Source of the DNA: Klebsiella pneumoniae
GTDB lineage: Bacteria; Myxococcota_A; UBA796; SXON01
Assembly (NCBI GenBank): GCA_945861635.1
Contig: CAMAWH010000010.1
Span: 62,001 to 126,000, forward strand
Length of the DNA stretch: 64,000 nt
Direction of reading: 5' to 3'
The notes under the pieces were generated by a model that was not told the origin of the DNA, did no database searches, and was given only the letters and a program-made list of their open reading frames with translations. This document shows, piece after piece, positions 53,712 to 61,609 of this stretch (positions are counted from its first letter, which is position 1; every line of letters starts with the position of its first letter). A program made the position numbers and the translations under genes.

Positions 53712-53728
53712 GTTCGCTATTCGCGAAC
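53712..53728 (-). promoter_or_regulatory. Palindrome upstream of the cobalamin riboswitch
   Basis: GTTCGC, five bases, GCGAAC is a perfect 6-bp inverted repeat 5 bases before riboswitch P1. It may be an operator overlapping the promoter, or an additional RNA stem. No clear -35/-10 pair is seen here. Confidence 0.4.
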
Positions 53729-53842
53729 GTGAGCGGCATCGTGCGCGCCCGGCGCCCCGTCAACCGCCGAGCCCGGCGGGCGTCAGCGCGCTTACAAACG
53801 AGACCGCCCGTCGGTCCGGATGGGACCGGATAGGGATGCCGC

Positions 53843-54289
53843 ATGCGATTCCTGTTCGTTCTCGCGATGCTCCCGCTCGCCGCCTGCACGCGCGCCCAGA
53901 TTGAGCAAATGCACGAGCTGCGGGACAAGCGCTCGCTCGGCGAGGCGGCCGACGCCTACTGGCTGGCGGTGAAGTGGAATAATGTAGGCGGAGTCAGCGG
54001 GTTTCTCACCGATGGCGCGGACCAGCTCCGCGTCGCACGGATGATCGCGGACGGGCGGGTCCACTACACGGAAACCCGCCTGCTTCAGCTCGTCCTCGGC
54101 CCGGAGCTCGAGAAAGATCGGCAGCCTGAATTACGAGAGGGTACCGTCCTTATTCGCGTCGAGGGCTATGAAAACAGCGGCACGCGTTTGCGCGTGCAGA
54201 CGGTCGAACAGCACTGGAAGCGCCTCAAGCTGAAAGGCTGGCTAGTAGACACCCAGAAAAGTCCGATCGATGAGGACGTACCCTGGTAA
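53843..54289 (+). CDS. Small lipoprotein of unknown function
   Basis: A 148-residue lipoprotein (signal MRFLFVLAMLPLAAC, lipobox Cys15). After a helical segment (about 17-45, AQIEQMHELRDKRSLGEAADAYWLAVKW) a small alpha/beta domain with several Arg/Lys and VLIRVEGYE, RVQTVEQHWKRLKLKGWLV and a C-terminal acidic DEDVPW follows. I do not recognise the family. It diverges from the riboswitch-controlled lipoproteins, so it is not under that control, and converges on the lipoprotein at 54309. Confidence 0.75.
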   Translation: MRFLFVLAMLPLAACTRAQIEQMHELRDKRSLGEAADAYWLAVKWNNVGGVSGFLTDGADQLRVARMIADGRVHYTETRLLQLVLGPELEKDRQPELREGTVLIRVEGYENSGTRLRVQTVEQHWKRLKLKGWLVDTQKSPIDEDVPW

Positions 54290-54308
54290 TATACGCAAGC
54301 ACCTTCGA

Positions 54309-54878
54309 TCAGTGCGTGATGGCCGCGTCGATATCGACGGAATGAACCGACGTAGCGAGCGCCGGTACCGCCTCCCCCGTCCAGGTCAGCGTCAGGCCGG
54401 TGAAGCAGTCACACGGGTCGTTGGTCAAATCGTAGACCACGTCGATGACGCCCGTCGAACAATCCAGCGTCGCGTCCACCTTCGGCGTCGGACAGCACCC
54501 GTCGGCAACGTGCAGATCCGTCACCTCCACCGAGTTCGCGGCGGCCCAGACTGCCGCCAGCGAGTGGGCTGAGGTCGGATCGGCGTACTCGTGCCCAATG
54601 TTCGTCACGGTGAGCGCGAGGGTTCCACCGTCGGAGCAGTCCGCGTCGGCATCGGCATCGGCGTCGGCATCGGCATCGGCGTCGGCATCGGCATCGGCAT
54701 CGGCATCGGCATCGGCATCGGCATCGGTGTCGGCGTCCGTGTCAGCATCCGCATCCACGTCGCTATCGGAATCGCTGTCCGTGTCGGCATCGGCCTGGTC
54801 CTGACCCGTGTCCCTAGAATTCACCGGTGTGGGCTGGCGACATGCAACGGAGAAAAGCAAAAGCGACAGTGTGAGCAC
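54309..54878 (-). CDS. Lipoprotein with (Asp-Ala)n stalk, distinct C-terminal domain
   Basis: A 189-residue lipoprotein (signal [13 protein letters not shown], lipobox Cys13). The spacer at about 23-80 runs from [18 protein letters not shown] into almost pure Asp-Ala, coded by a hexanucleotide repeat as at 53272. The C-terminal domain (about 81-189) has six Cys, including the CC in [10 protein letters not shown] and the CDC in [10 protein letters not shown], and beta strands with LALTVTNIG and [10 protein letters not shown]. It differs from the riboswitch-linked protein, so the stalk is shared but the head is not. The gene follows ssb by 38 bases on the same strand. Function unknown. Confidence 0.8.
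   Translation of the reverse strand: MLTLSLLLFSVACRQPTPVNSRDTGQDQADADTDSDSDSDVDADADTDADTDADADADADADADADADADADADADADADCSDGGTLALTVTNIGHEYADPTSAHSLAAVWAAANSVEVTDLHVADGCCPTPKVDATLDCSTGVIDVVYDLTNDPCDCFTGLTLTWTGEAVPALATSVHSVDIDAAITH
54640..54797 (-). repeat. Second hexanucleotide (Asp-Ala) coding repeat
   Basis: Tandem GATGCC/GACGCC-type units forming the stalk of the lipoprotein at 54309, with degenerate Asp-Ser and Asp-Thr ends. It is similar to the repeat at 53272-53393 and lies only about 1.2 kb away, so recombination or slippage between the two is possible. Confidence 0.9.
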
Positions 54879-54916
54879 GGAGCCTCCAGCGACTACGATG
54901 CCACAGGATCCGCCGA

Positions 54917-55468
54917 TTAGAACGGAATGTCGTCGTCCCCGGCAAACGGGGGGCCGTCGTCAGGTGCCGGCGCGCGTTCCGAACCACCGCCGCCGCCCGC
55001 GGGCCGATCATAGCCGCCACCACCACCACCACCGCGCGGCGCGGCACCGCCCGTTCCGCCGCGAGAGTAGCCGCCGCCGCCGCCGCCACCGCCACCGCGA
55101 CTGTACCCGCCGCCATCGCCGCCTTCACCTCCGCCTTCTCGGGGGCTGCCGCCAAGGAAACGAACGTTGTCGGCTACGATTTCGGTCGAATACCGGTCCT
55201 GCCCCTGCTTGTCTGTCCACTTGCGCGTCTGCAGCCGCCCCTCAATGAACAGCTGCTTGCCCTTTTTGCAGTACTGGTTGACCGTTTCCGCCGTGCGCCC
55301 CCAGACGACGATGCTGTGCCACTCCGTCTTGTCAACCCAATTTCCTTCCTTGTCCTTGATCTTTTCCGTCGTGGCCAGGCGAAGGGACGCTACGGACGTG
55401 CCCCCTTGCGTGGTCCGAAGTTCGGGATCCTGTCCGAGGTTGCCGATGAGAATGACCTTGTTGACCAC
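54917..55468 (-). CDS. ssb: Single-stranded DNA-binding protein
   Basis: A 183-residue SSB starting with GTG at 55468. The OB-fold (1-110) has [30 protein letters not shown] and [16 protein letters not shown], followed by a Gly-rich, Arg- and Tyr-containing linker (about 110-170). The conserved acidic tip DDDIPF at the end recruits repair and replication partners. The Gly-rich linker is unusually repetitive. It is expressed divergently from the PATAN regulator at 55541. Confidence 0.95.
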   Translation of the reverse strand: MVNKVILIGNLGQDPELRTTQGGTSVASLRLATTEKIKDKEGNWVDKTEWHSIVVWGRTAETVNQYCKKGKQLFIEGRLQTRKWTDKQGQDRYSTEIVADNVRFLGGSPREGGGEGGDGGGYSRGGGGGGGGGYSRGGTGGAAPRGGGGGGGYDRPAGGGGGSERAPAPDDGPPFAGDDDIPF

Positions 55469-55499
55469 GCGAGCCCCCGCGAAGGCATCAAGCTATCAC

Positions 55500-55517
55500 G
55501 GCGAACCCGGCGAACCC
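55500..55517 (+). repeat. Tandem 9-bp direct repeat in the ssb/regulator intergenic region
   Basis: GGCGAACCC occurs twice in direct tandem between the divergent genes. It could be an operator or mere duplication. The rest of this 72-base gap shows no clear promoter. Confidence 0.4.
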
Positions 55518-55540
55518 GCCCCGCGCGTTACATCCTTTTC

Positions 55541-57361
55541 ATGCCCGACCGGGTGCTCTTCATCGAAGACGACCCGCTGTCCGCAGCCATCGTCGGGGAC
55601 TGGTTGCGGGAAGCCGGATACACGGTCACCCTTGCACGAACGGGTGACGACGGGCTGCGCAATTTCCGGGACGAACGGCCCGCCGCCGTTCTGGCCGACA
55701 TGGTCCTACCCGGCCTCGACGGTGCCACGCTTTGCGGAGCGATCCGCCTGCAACCGTTCGGTGCCCGCGTACCCGTCATTCTAATCAGCGCGCGGGCCAG
55801 CGCGCGGACGGCGGCACTTGCGGCTCGCGCCGACCGTTTCCTCGACAAACCGCTCGACAAGGGCGCGTTGCTCCTCGCACTCTCGGACCTGCTCAAGTCC
55901 GCAGCGGACAACGAGCCGGAGCTTGACGCCAGCGCTCCCGTTCGCGTTCCAGCGCCCACCGAGGCCCCCGCCGACGCCACGGAATGCGGCGAAATTTCTC
56001 CGGGTTGGTTCCTGCCCGTGCTCCTACGCCTGCACAATGAGCGTTTCACGGGCGTACTTGAGGCGGAGTCGCCGGCGGAGAAGATCAAGATTTTCTTCCA
56101 TCGCGGACAACCCGCGGCCGCGCGCTCGTCCGACGCAGAAACGGGGCTCGGCAAGGTGCTCGATCGTCTCGGCATTCTCCCCGCCCCAACGATTGAGCGG
56201 AGTGTGGAAGAGTCGCGGCGTACCCGACGCCCCCTCGGGGAAGTGCTGCTGGACGGCGCTCTGATCGATCGAGCTGGCGCTGAACGGGCATTGCGGGAGC
56301 AAGTGCTCGTACGCGCCGTGGGGGCCGCCCGAATGACGCTGGGAAATTGGCGGCTGTCGTCGTCCGAGCCGCTCGGCCTCGCAGGATTTGAGGTGCCTGC
56401 GGGCGCCGTTGCGTGGCGGGCGGATCCAACATCGTCCCCCCCGGCGACGTCGTTCGATCGGTTTGTTCAGGTTGAGGCTCCCAACAGCCTGTGGCACCTG
56501 CTCGATCCCGTGGCTGGGCTCGGGCCGGCGCGCGCCCTCTTGATCGGCGGCGCCCCGTTGCGGGATTGCATCCGCGTCGGCGGGCCGGAGATCGCTCGGC
56601 TGATCGGTTGTCTCGTTGCGTTCGGCCTGGCCCGACTGACCGACGAACCGCCGTCCTCCGTGCAACGCGATGCGGGCCTCGCTGAGCTGGAGGTGGACGA
56701 CCTCCGCGCCGCCTTGGAACGAGAGCATCGTGTTCGTTGCGACGCTGACCACTACACCGCCCTCGGCATCGCGCCCGACGCTACCGCCGACGATGTGCTC
56801 GCATCGACCGCCGCCGGACTCGCACTTTTCCATTCCGAGGCGTTGCCCGCCGGACTCGACAGCCACGCTCGCACCCGCGCCGGCGAACTGTTTGAGCGCG
56901 TCATGCAAGCGGGGCGCGTCCTGGGCGACCCGGGCACCCGCGCCATCTACGACGGTATGCTCCGACGCGACGCGACGCTGCAAATCGGCGACATCGGCAT
57001 GGAAGACCACGCCGTCCTCCAGGCCGAGCGTGCCCGTGAGTTCTTTAAACGCGGGGAGTTCGTGACGGCGGCAGGACTTTTCCAGATTGCCGTTTTCCTT
57101 GAAGGGGAAACGCCCGATATGCTGGCAATGCTGGGCTGGGCGCGGCATCGTGCGTGCCCCGAAGATACAGGGGCCGGCGAACCCGAACTTCGGCGCGCGC
57201 TCGCGCTCGATTCCGAAGATGAGTTTGCGCTGTACTACCTCGGCCGGCTTCTCGCCGATCGTGGGGAGAGAGGCGCCGGTCTTTTGCTCCTCCGACAGTC
57301 GTTGGAGCGCAACCATGAATTCGGTCCCGCGCGGGACGCCCTGAAGGAGTTGGGGGAATGA
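55541..57361 (+). CDS. Response regulator-PATAN(DUF4388)-J-like-TPR protein
   Basis: A 606-residue regulatory protein. It has a receiver domain (1-125, acidic pocket Glu9/Asp10/Asp11, phosphorylation site Asp53 in LADMVLPG, Lys103) and a DUF4388/PATAN domain (about 150-270, GWFLPVLLRLHNERFTGVLE). A degenerate J-like domain (about 405-480, HYTALGIAPDATADDVLAS) lacks the HPD motif. The C-terminal tetratricopeptide region is about 490-606. ATG 55541 was chosen because longer readings run through the ssb gene. It is followed by a related protein and the CpaF ATPase, so control of a pilus or secretion machine is likely, as an inference. Confidence 0.83.
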   Translation: MPDRVLFIEDDPLSAAIVGDWLREAGYTVTLARTGDDGLRNFRDERPAAVLADMVLPGLDGATLCGAIRLQPFGARVPVILISARASARTAALAARADRFLDKPLDKGALLLALSDLLKSAADNEPELDASAPVRVPAPTEAPADATECGEISPGWFLPVLLRLHNERFTGVLEAESPAEKIKIFFHRGQPAAARSSDAETGLGKVLDRLGILPAPTIERSVEESRRTRRPLGEVLLDGALIDRAGAERALREQVLVRAVGAARMTLGNWRLSSSEPLGLAGFEVPAGAVAWRADPTSSPPATSFDRFVQVEAPNSLWHLLDPVAGLGPARALLIGGAPLRDCIRVGGPEIARLIGCLVAFGLARLTDEPPSSVQRDAGLAELEVDDLRAALEREHRVRCDADHYTALGIAPDATADDVLASTAAGLALFHSEALPAGLDSHARTRAGELFERVMQAGRVLGDPGTRAIYDGMLRRDATLQIGDIGMEDHAVLQAERAREFFKRGEFVTAAGLFQIAVFLEGETPDMLAMLGWARHRACPEDTGAGEPELRRALALDSEDEFALYYLGRLLADRGERGAGLLLLRQSLERNHEFGPARDALKELGE

Positions 57362-57392
57362 AAATGCGGACTATCCGCCATGGACGTGCCTT

Positions 57393-58835
57393 ATGAGGGT
57401 GCTAGAAGAACTGGCCGGCCGCATCCGCCGAAAGGAAACGGGTGCGCTCGCGTGGACCGACGGTCAGCGCAGGCGAATTCTATGGCTCGAAGCAGGAGAG
57501 CTGGTGCTTCTGCAGTCGAACCTGAAGAGTGAATCGATGGAACGCGTGAACGAACGGACGCCGGGTTTGAAACCGGCGGATGTCCGCATCGCCGCGCTCA
57601 CCGCCCGGATCGCCGGCCTGCTCGGCGAACAGCATGGCGGCCTCGAATGGATGGACGGTGAAGCTCCGGCTCAACGGGATCCCGCTGACATCGTGGCGCT
57701 GATGGGCGGCGCGTCACTCTCGGCGTTGCCCGCAGAGTGTTGCCCGCGGGCGGTCGGCGCGAATCAAGGGTGGATAGCACGCCTGCCGGCGACGGACGCC
57801 GTGCGGGATTACCTCCGCAGCCTCGATGGCCTGCGCCCGCTGGAAGACGTTCTGGAATTCGGTCCCGCCGAGCCGAGCGAAACGGATCAGGCCCTTCGCC
57901 TCGCGTGGGCGCTCGGCGCCATCGTGGACGGATCGGCGGAAGCGGACAGTTACACCACGACCGCCGCCGCGAAGGGTCGCACGGTGACGCAAGCGCACGA
58001 AGGCGGAATCGACGACATCGCCGGCCTGATCGCCGCCGAACTCGGCGTGGCAAAGCGCGCCGCGCCGGACGCGCCGCCGGACCCCCTGGGCGAACGATTC
58101 GGGGCAGCGCTGCCCCGAATTCGCGCAGCCGAAACTCATTTTCAAGTGCTTGGCGTCGGCTGGCAGGATCCGCCGGAAACCATGCGGCGCGCCTACTTTG
58201 GCCTTGCGAGAGAGCTGCACCCGGATCGGTACACATCGGACAGCGCAGAGTTGATCGCGACGGCCGCGGAGCTCTTTGACAAGGTCCGCGCCGCCTGGGA
58301 GATGCTGGGCGACGACAGCAAGCGGGAAGCGTACATCGCCAAGGTCATCCGCGGAGAAAAAACCGAGGAAGAACTTACGATGGACAAGCTGCGCACCATC
58401 CTCGACGCCGAGGCGGATTTCAAGCGTGGGCTCAACGAGTTCTACGCAGGTCGAGTTGCGCAAGCGCACGAACTGTTCCAACGCGTCGTCGAAGCCGTGC
58501 CCGACCAGGCCGAGTTTCAGGCATACGCGGGGTACACGACGTTTCGAACGAACACGGGTCGAGACGAGGCAAAGGCCACAGCGGGCGCGGAGCGAGTACT
58601 TGCAGCGGTCCAGACCAACGATCGCCTCGATGCGGGCTACGTCCTCATCGGCTTGATTGAACGTCACAAGGGAAACGACGCGGAGGCGAAGCAGGCGTTC
58701 ATCCAGGCACTCAAGATAAAGCCGTCGAATCCGGACGCCGTCCGCGAACTCAAGCGGATGGAAACGCGAAACACGGCGGCCGTCGAAGAAAAGTCGGGTT
58801 TGTTCAACAAGCTCTTCGGCAGCAAGAAGAAATAG
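57393..58835 (+). CDS. PATAN-J domain-TPR protein
   Basis: A 480-residue protein with a DUF4388-like N-terminus (1-90, TGALAWTDGQRRRILWLEAGELVLLQS), a middle helical part, and a J domain (about 248-320) with the HPD motif in ARELHPDRY and FQVLGVGWQDPPETMRRAY. Tetratricopeptide repeats follow at about 345-465. The Lys-rich tail ends GSKKK. It is related to the preceding protein, but its J domain keeps the HPD that activates DnaK, while the first lost it. It starts 31 bases after that gene and ends 4 bases before cpaF. Possible role: assembly or timing of the CpaF-driven machine. Confidence 0.83.
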   Translation: MRVLEELAGRIRRKETGALAWTDGQRRRILWLEAGELVLLQSNLKSESMERVNERTPGLKPADVRIAALTARIAGLLGEQHGGLEWMDGEAPAQRDPADIVALMGGASLSALPAECCPRAVGANQGWIARLPATDAVRDYLRSLDGLRPLEDVLEFGPAEPSETDQALRLAWALGAIVDGSAEADSYTTTAAAKGRTVTQAHEGGIDDIAGLIAAELGVAKRAAPDAPPDPLGERFGAALPRIRAAETHFQVLGVGWQDPPETMRRAYFGLARELHPDRYTSDSAELIATAAELFDKVRAAWEMLGDDSKREAYIAKVIRGEKTEEELTMDKLRTILDAEADFKRGLNEFYAGRVAQAHELFQRVVEAVPDQAEFQAYAGYTTFRTNTGRDEAKATAGAERVLAAVQTNDRLDAGYVLIGLIERHKGNDAEAKQAFIQALKIKPSNPDAVRELKRMETRNTAAVEEKSGLFNKLFGSKKK

Positions 58836-58839
58836 GCGC

Positions 58840-59931
58840 ATGAGCGACGTTTTCACGCAGACGGTGCTCTGGCACCTGGCGCCTGTGCGCGCGCTTCTCG
58901 ACAATGATCGGGTGAGCGAAGTCCTCGTCAACGGCCCCGACGCCATCTACGTCGAGATCGACGGACGCGTGTCAAAGGTGAAAAATGCCCATTTCCCAGG
59001 GGAAGATGAGCTGCGCGCCGCCTGCGTGAATCTGGCGCAGTACGTCGGGCGCGTGCTCGACGAGGAGCATCCCCGCATGGACGGACGCCTGCCAGACGGC
59101 TCGCGTGTTCACGTGGTCATCCCGCCCGTTTCGCGAATGATTCACCTCGCAATCCGGAAGTTTGGCCGAAAGGCGTTCTCGCCCGACGACCTCGTTCGCT
59201 CCGGTTCGCTCTCCGCCGCCGCCGCGAAATACCTGAACGTCGCCTTGCAGCTCAAGAAGAACATTCTCGTCAGCGGAGGTACCGGCAGCGGAAAGACATC
59301 GCTCCTCAACGCGCTGTCCGCCTTCATCCCGGAAGCCGACCGCGTTGTCGTGATCGAGGACACCGGGGAATTGCAACTCGCTCGTCCGCACCTCGTTCAA
59401 CTCGAAACGCGCACGTCCATCACCATGCGCGACCTCCTGCACTCCGCGCTTCGGTTGCGTCCCGACCGCATCGTGATCGGCGAAGTGCGCGGCGGGGAGG
59501 CCCTCGACCTGCTCAACGCGCTGAATTCGGGGCATGGCGGCACCATGGCGACCCTCCACGCCAACAGCGCGGAAGGTGCGCTCACGAAGCTGGAGACTCT
59601 TGTGCTCTTTGCAGGCGAGGAACTGCCGATCCGCGCCATTCGCGCGCAAATCGCCAGCGCCGTGGACGTCGTTGTCCAAATCGGTCGCCAACGAGATGGC
59701 TCTCGTCGCATCGAACAAATCGCCGAGGTCGATAGCGGCCTCGACACCGATGGCAACTATCGAACGCGCGATCTTTTCCGACTGCGCCACCGGCCAGGAC
59801 CGGACGGAAAAGTCATCGCTGAACTCGTACCGACCGGCAACCCGCCGCGGTGGCTGGAGGACGCCCTCGACCGCGGCTACAAGCTCGACCCGGCTTCCTT
59901 TGCTGCAAACGCCGCGATTACGCCGTCGTAG
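58840..59931 (+). CDS. cpaF: CpaF/TadA-type secretion ATPase
   Basis: A 363-residue type II/IV secretion-system ATPase. Present are NGPDAIYVEIDGRV (N-terminal domain), Walker A GGTGSGKTS (about 146-154), the Asp box VVVIEDTGELQL, Walker B-like DRIVIGEVRGGEALDLLNAL, and the His box ATLHANS. These match CpaF proteins that power Tad/Flp pili or related export. No other tad/cpa gene is in the window, so it may work with the two PATAN proteins or with partners elsewhere. It ends in a 55-base overlap with the convergent adenosine deaminase gene. Confidence 0.93.
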   Translation: MSDVFTQTVLWHLAPVRALLDNDRVSEVLVNGPDAIYVEIDGRVSKVKNAHFPGEDELRAACVNLAQYVGRVLDEEHPRMDGRLPDGSRVHVVIPPVSRMIHLAIRKFGRKAFSPDDLVRSGSLSAAAAKYLNVALQLKKNILVSGGTGSGKTSLLNALSAFIPEADRVVVIEDTGELQLARPHLVQLETRTSITMRDLLHSALRLRPDRIVIGEVRGGEALDLLNALNSGHGGTMATLHANSAEGALTKLETLVLFAGEELPIRAIRAQIASAVDVVVQIGRQRDGSRRIEQIAEVDSGLDTDGNYRTRDLFRLRHRPGPDGKVIAELVPTGNPPRWLEDALDRGYKLDPASFAANAAITPS

Positions 59932-61109
59932 TAGTCAATGACCTGGCGCACGTACAGCCGCTTCTGGGCGTACGTCCCCGGGTAGAAGCTGCGCTTGAAT
60001 CCGTGAATCACGATGTCTCGCAACTCGCGATGGGTGATGCCAACCTGTTCGACCGCGATTTCAAGCTCACGCGACACGGTGGTATCGGAAACGAGTCGGT
60101 TGTCCGTGCAGATCGCCACCGACATGCGATGATCGAGCATACGCCGCAGCGCATGCTTCTCGGCCGACGGGATGGCCGGGTTCGTCTGCAAGTTCGACGT
60201 AATACAAACCTCCAGCGTGATACGACGATCGGCGATGTAGTCGGCCATTCGCTGCACGTACGCCTCCTTGTCGAGAATCTTCGGGTCCGTCACCCGGTCG
60301 GGCGAAAACAGGAGGTACCCGTGCCCGATTCGATCGGCATGCAGCGCCGTGATCGCCTGGAAAATGCTCTCCGCGCCGTACGCTTCGCCCGCGTGTACGG
60401 TCTTGTGCATGAAGTGCGTGTGAACGAAACCGTAGGCTTCCGCGTGGTCCGTGGCCGGGTACCCGTCTTCCTGTCCAGCGAGATCGAAACCGACGACCGG
60501 AATCCCCTCTTCATCGCGGGCCCATACCGCTTCGCGCGCTAGTTCCAGCGACGCCAAGCCGAACACCTTTCGGCGGGGTGCCTTGGCGAGCGCACGCATC
60601 AAGAGCCCGTAGTACGTCGAAAATTGAGGCGCAAACATCCGAAGCGCGCACACGATGATGCCGTAGCGGAACGGGGGCGCGCGCCCGGTGACCGTGGCGT
60701 TGACCTCACGCGCCGCACGCGCCATGCCGTTGTTGACCGCGCGCAACACGCCGCGACCATCCAGATCGTCGTGCTGATGGAGTTGTGGGGCGAATCGGAC
60801 CTCGACATAGCGCACGCCCTCGTTCCAATTGTCGAGCGCGAACTCGTAGGCGATGCGCTCCAGCGCCTCGGCGTCCTGCATCACCGCGCAGGTCCAGGCA
60901 AAACCTGCGAGATACTCGCCGAGATCGGCATAGCTCGCCTTGAACACGGACTCCCTCAGCCCTGCTTCCGTCCACGCCGGCAGCGCTACACGACGCTCAC
61001 GCGCCAACTCGATGAGGGTCGAAAGGCGGAGCGAACCGTCGAGGTGCACGTGGAGATCGGCCTTCGGGAGGGCCGCAATGAGCGCAGGAGAGAGGGAGGG
61101 GAGAGCCAT
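59877..61109 (-). CDS. add: Adenosine deaminase family protein
   Basis: A 410-residue zinc deaminase. The ligands are seen: KADLHVHLDGS (about 16-26), HAGEAYGAES, RIGHG and CTDNRLVSDT, matching adenosine/adenine deaminase. The protein is longer than the usual 330-350 residues, mostly through insertions around 60-180. I prefer ATG 61109 to the upstream GTG at 61121. The last 55 bases overlap the end of cpaF on the other strand. Adenosine versus other purine substrate cannot be decided here. Confidence 0.92.
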   Translation of the reverse strand: MALPSLSPALIAALPKADLHVHLDGSLRLSTLIELARERRVALPAWTEAGLRESVFKASYADLGEYLAGFAWTCAVMQDAEALERIAYEFALDNWNEGVRYVEVRFAPQLHQHDDLDGRGVLRAVNNGMARAAREVNATVTGRAPPFRYGIIVCALRMFAPQFSTYYGLLMRALAKAPRRKVFGLASLELAREAVWARDEEGIPVVGFDLAGQEDGYPATDHAEAYGFVHTHFMHKTVHAGEAYGAESIFQAITALHADRIGHGYLLFSPDRVTDPKILDKEAYVQRMADYIADRRITLEVCITSNLQTNPAIPSAEKHALRRMLDHRMSVAICTDNRLVSDTTVSRELEIAVEQVGITHRELRDIVIHGFKRSFYPGTYAQKRLYVRQVIDYYDGVIAAFAAKEAGSSL

Positions 61110-61135
61110 GATGCCGTCCACTAACGCGAACGATC

Positions 61136-61164
61136 TTGATCCATTCCGCCACTCCCGCTATACG
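61136..61164 (+). promoter_or_regulatory. Candidate promoter for the acidic protein and TldD pair
   Basis: TTGATC (61136-61141) and TATACG (61159-61164) with a 17-base spacer lie 22 bases before the gene at 61187, which also has a GGAGG ribosome binding site. Each box is 4 of 6 to consensus. Confidence 0.45.
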
Positions 61165-61186
61165 CGCCCGCTAGTGGAGGTCCGAA

Positions 61187-61609
61187 ATGATGCAGCTCCC
61201 GCATGAGATGCGCGATGCGATGGTGGAACATCTCGACGAGTACCTCGAGGTCCAGTCCGGCAGTCCGGACGGCGAAGCCGTGGCGGCCTACGTCGTCGAA
61301 CTGATCGGCACGGTCGCCGAGGAATTGAAGCTGGAGGACACCGACGAACTGGTGCTCAAGCTTGAGACCTCGGGCGAAATGGACGCGACCTTGCTCGAAC
61401 TCCTCGAAGAGGAGTTCGAATCCAACGACGAGTTCGAGTACACAGGAGAGGAGATCGTCAGCCTGGTTGAAAAGGTCTGCGAAATCGACTGGACGACCAA
61501 GGACGACGAGGACGAAGACGAGGACGACGAGAAAGACGACAAGGAAGATGATGACGACCCGGACGGCTTCTTCGATGACCCCGGGGCGGAAGACGAAGAC
61601 GATTTGTAG
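61187..61609 (+). CDS. Small acidic protein of unknown function
   Basis: A 140-residue very acidic protein. Residues 1-98 are helical (HEMRDAMVEHLDEYLEV, AAYVVELIGTVAEELKLE). From about 100 to the end nearly every residue is Asp or Glu (DDEDEDEDDEKDDKEDDDD). No signal peptide or known domain is seen. The frame continues into the start of the TldD gene by at least 35 bases, so the two are coupled. A role as partner or inhibitor is only a guess. Confidence 0.72.
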   Translation: MMQLPHEMRDAMVEHLDEYLEVQSGSPDGEAVAAYVVELIGTVAEELKLEDTDELVLKLETSGEMDATLLELLEEEFESNDEFEYTGEEIVSLVEKVCEIDWTTKDDEDEDEDDEKDDKEDDDDPDGFFDDPGAEDEDDL

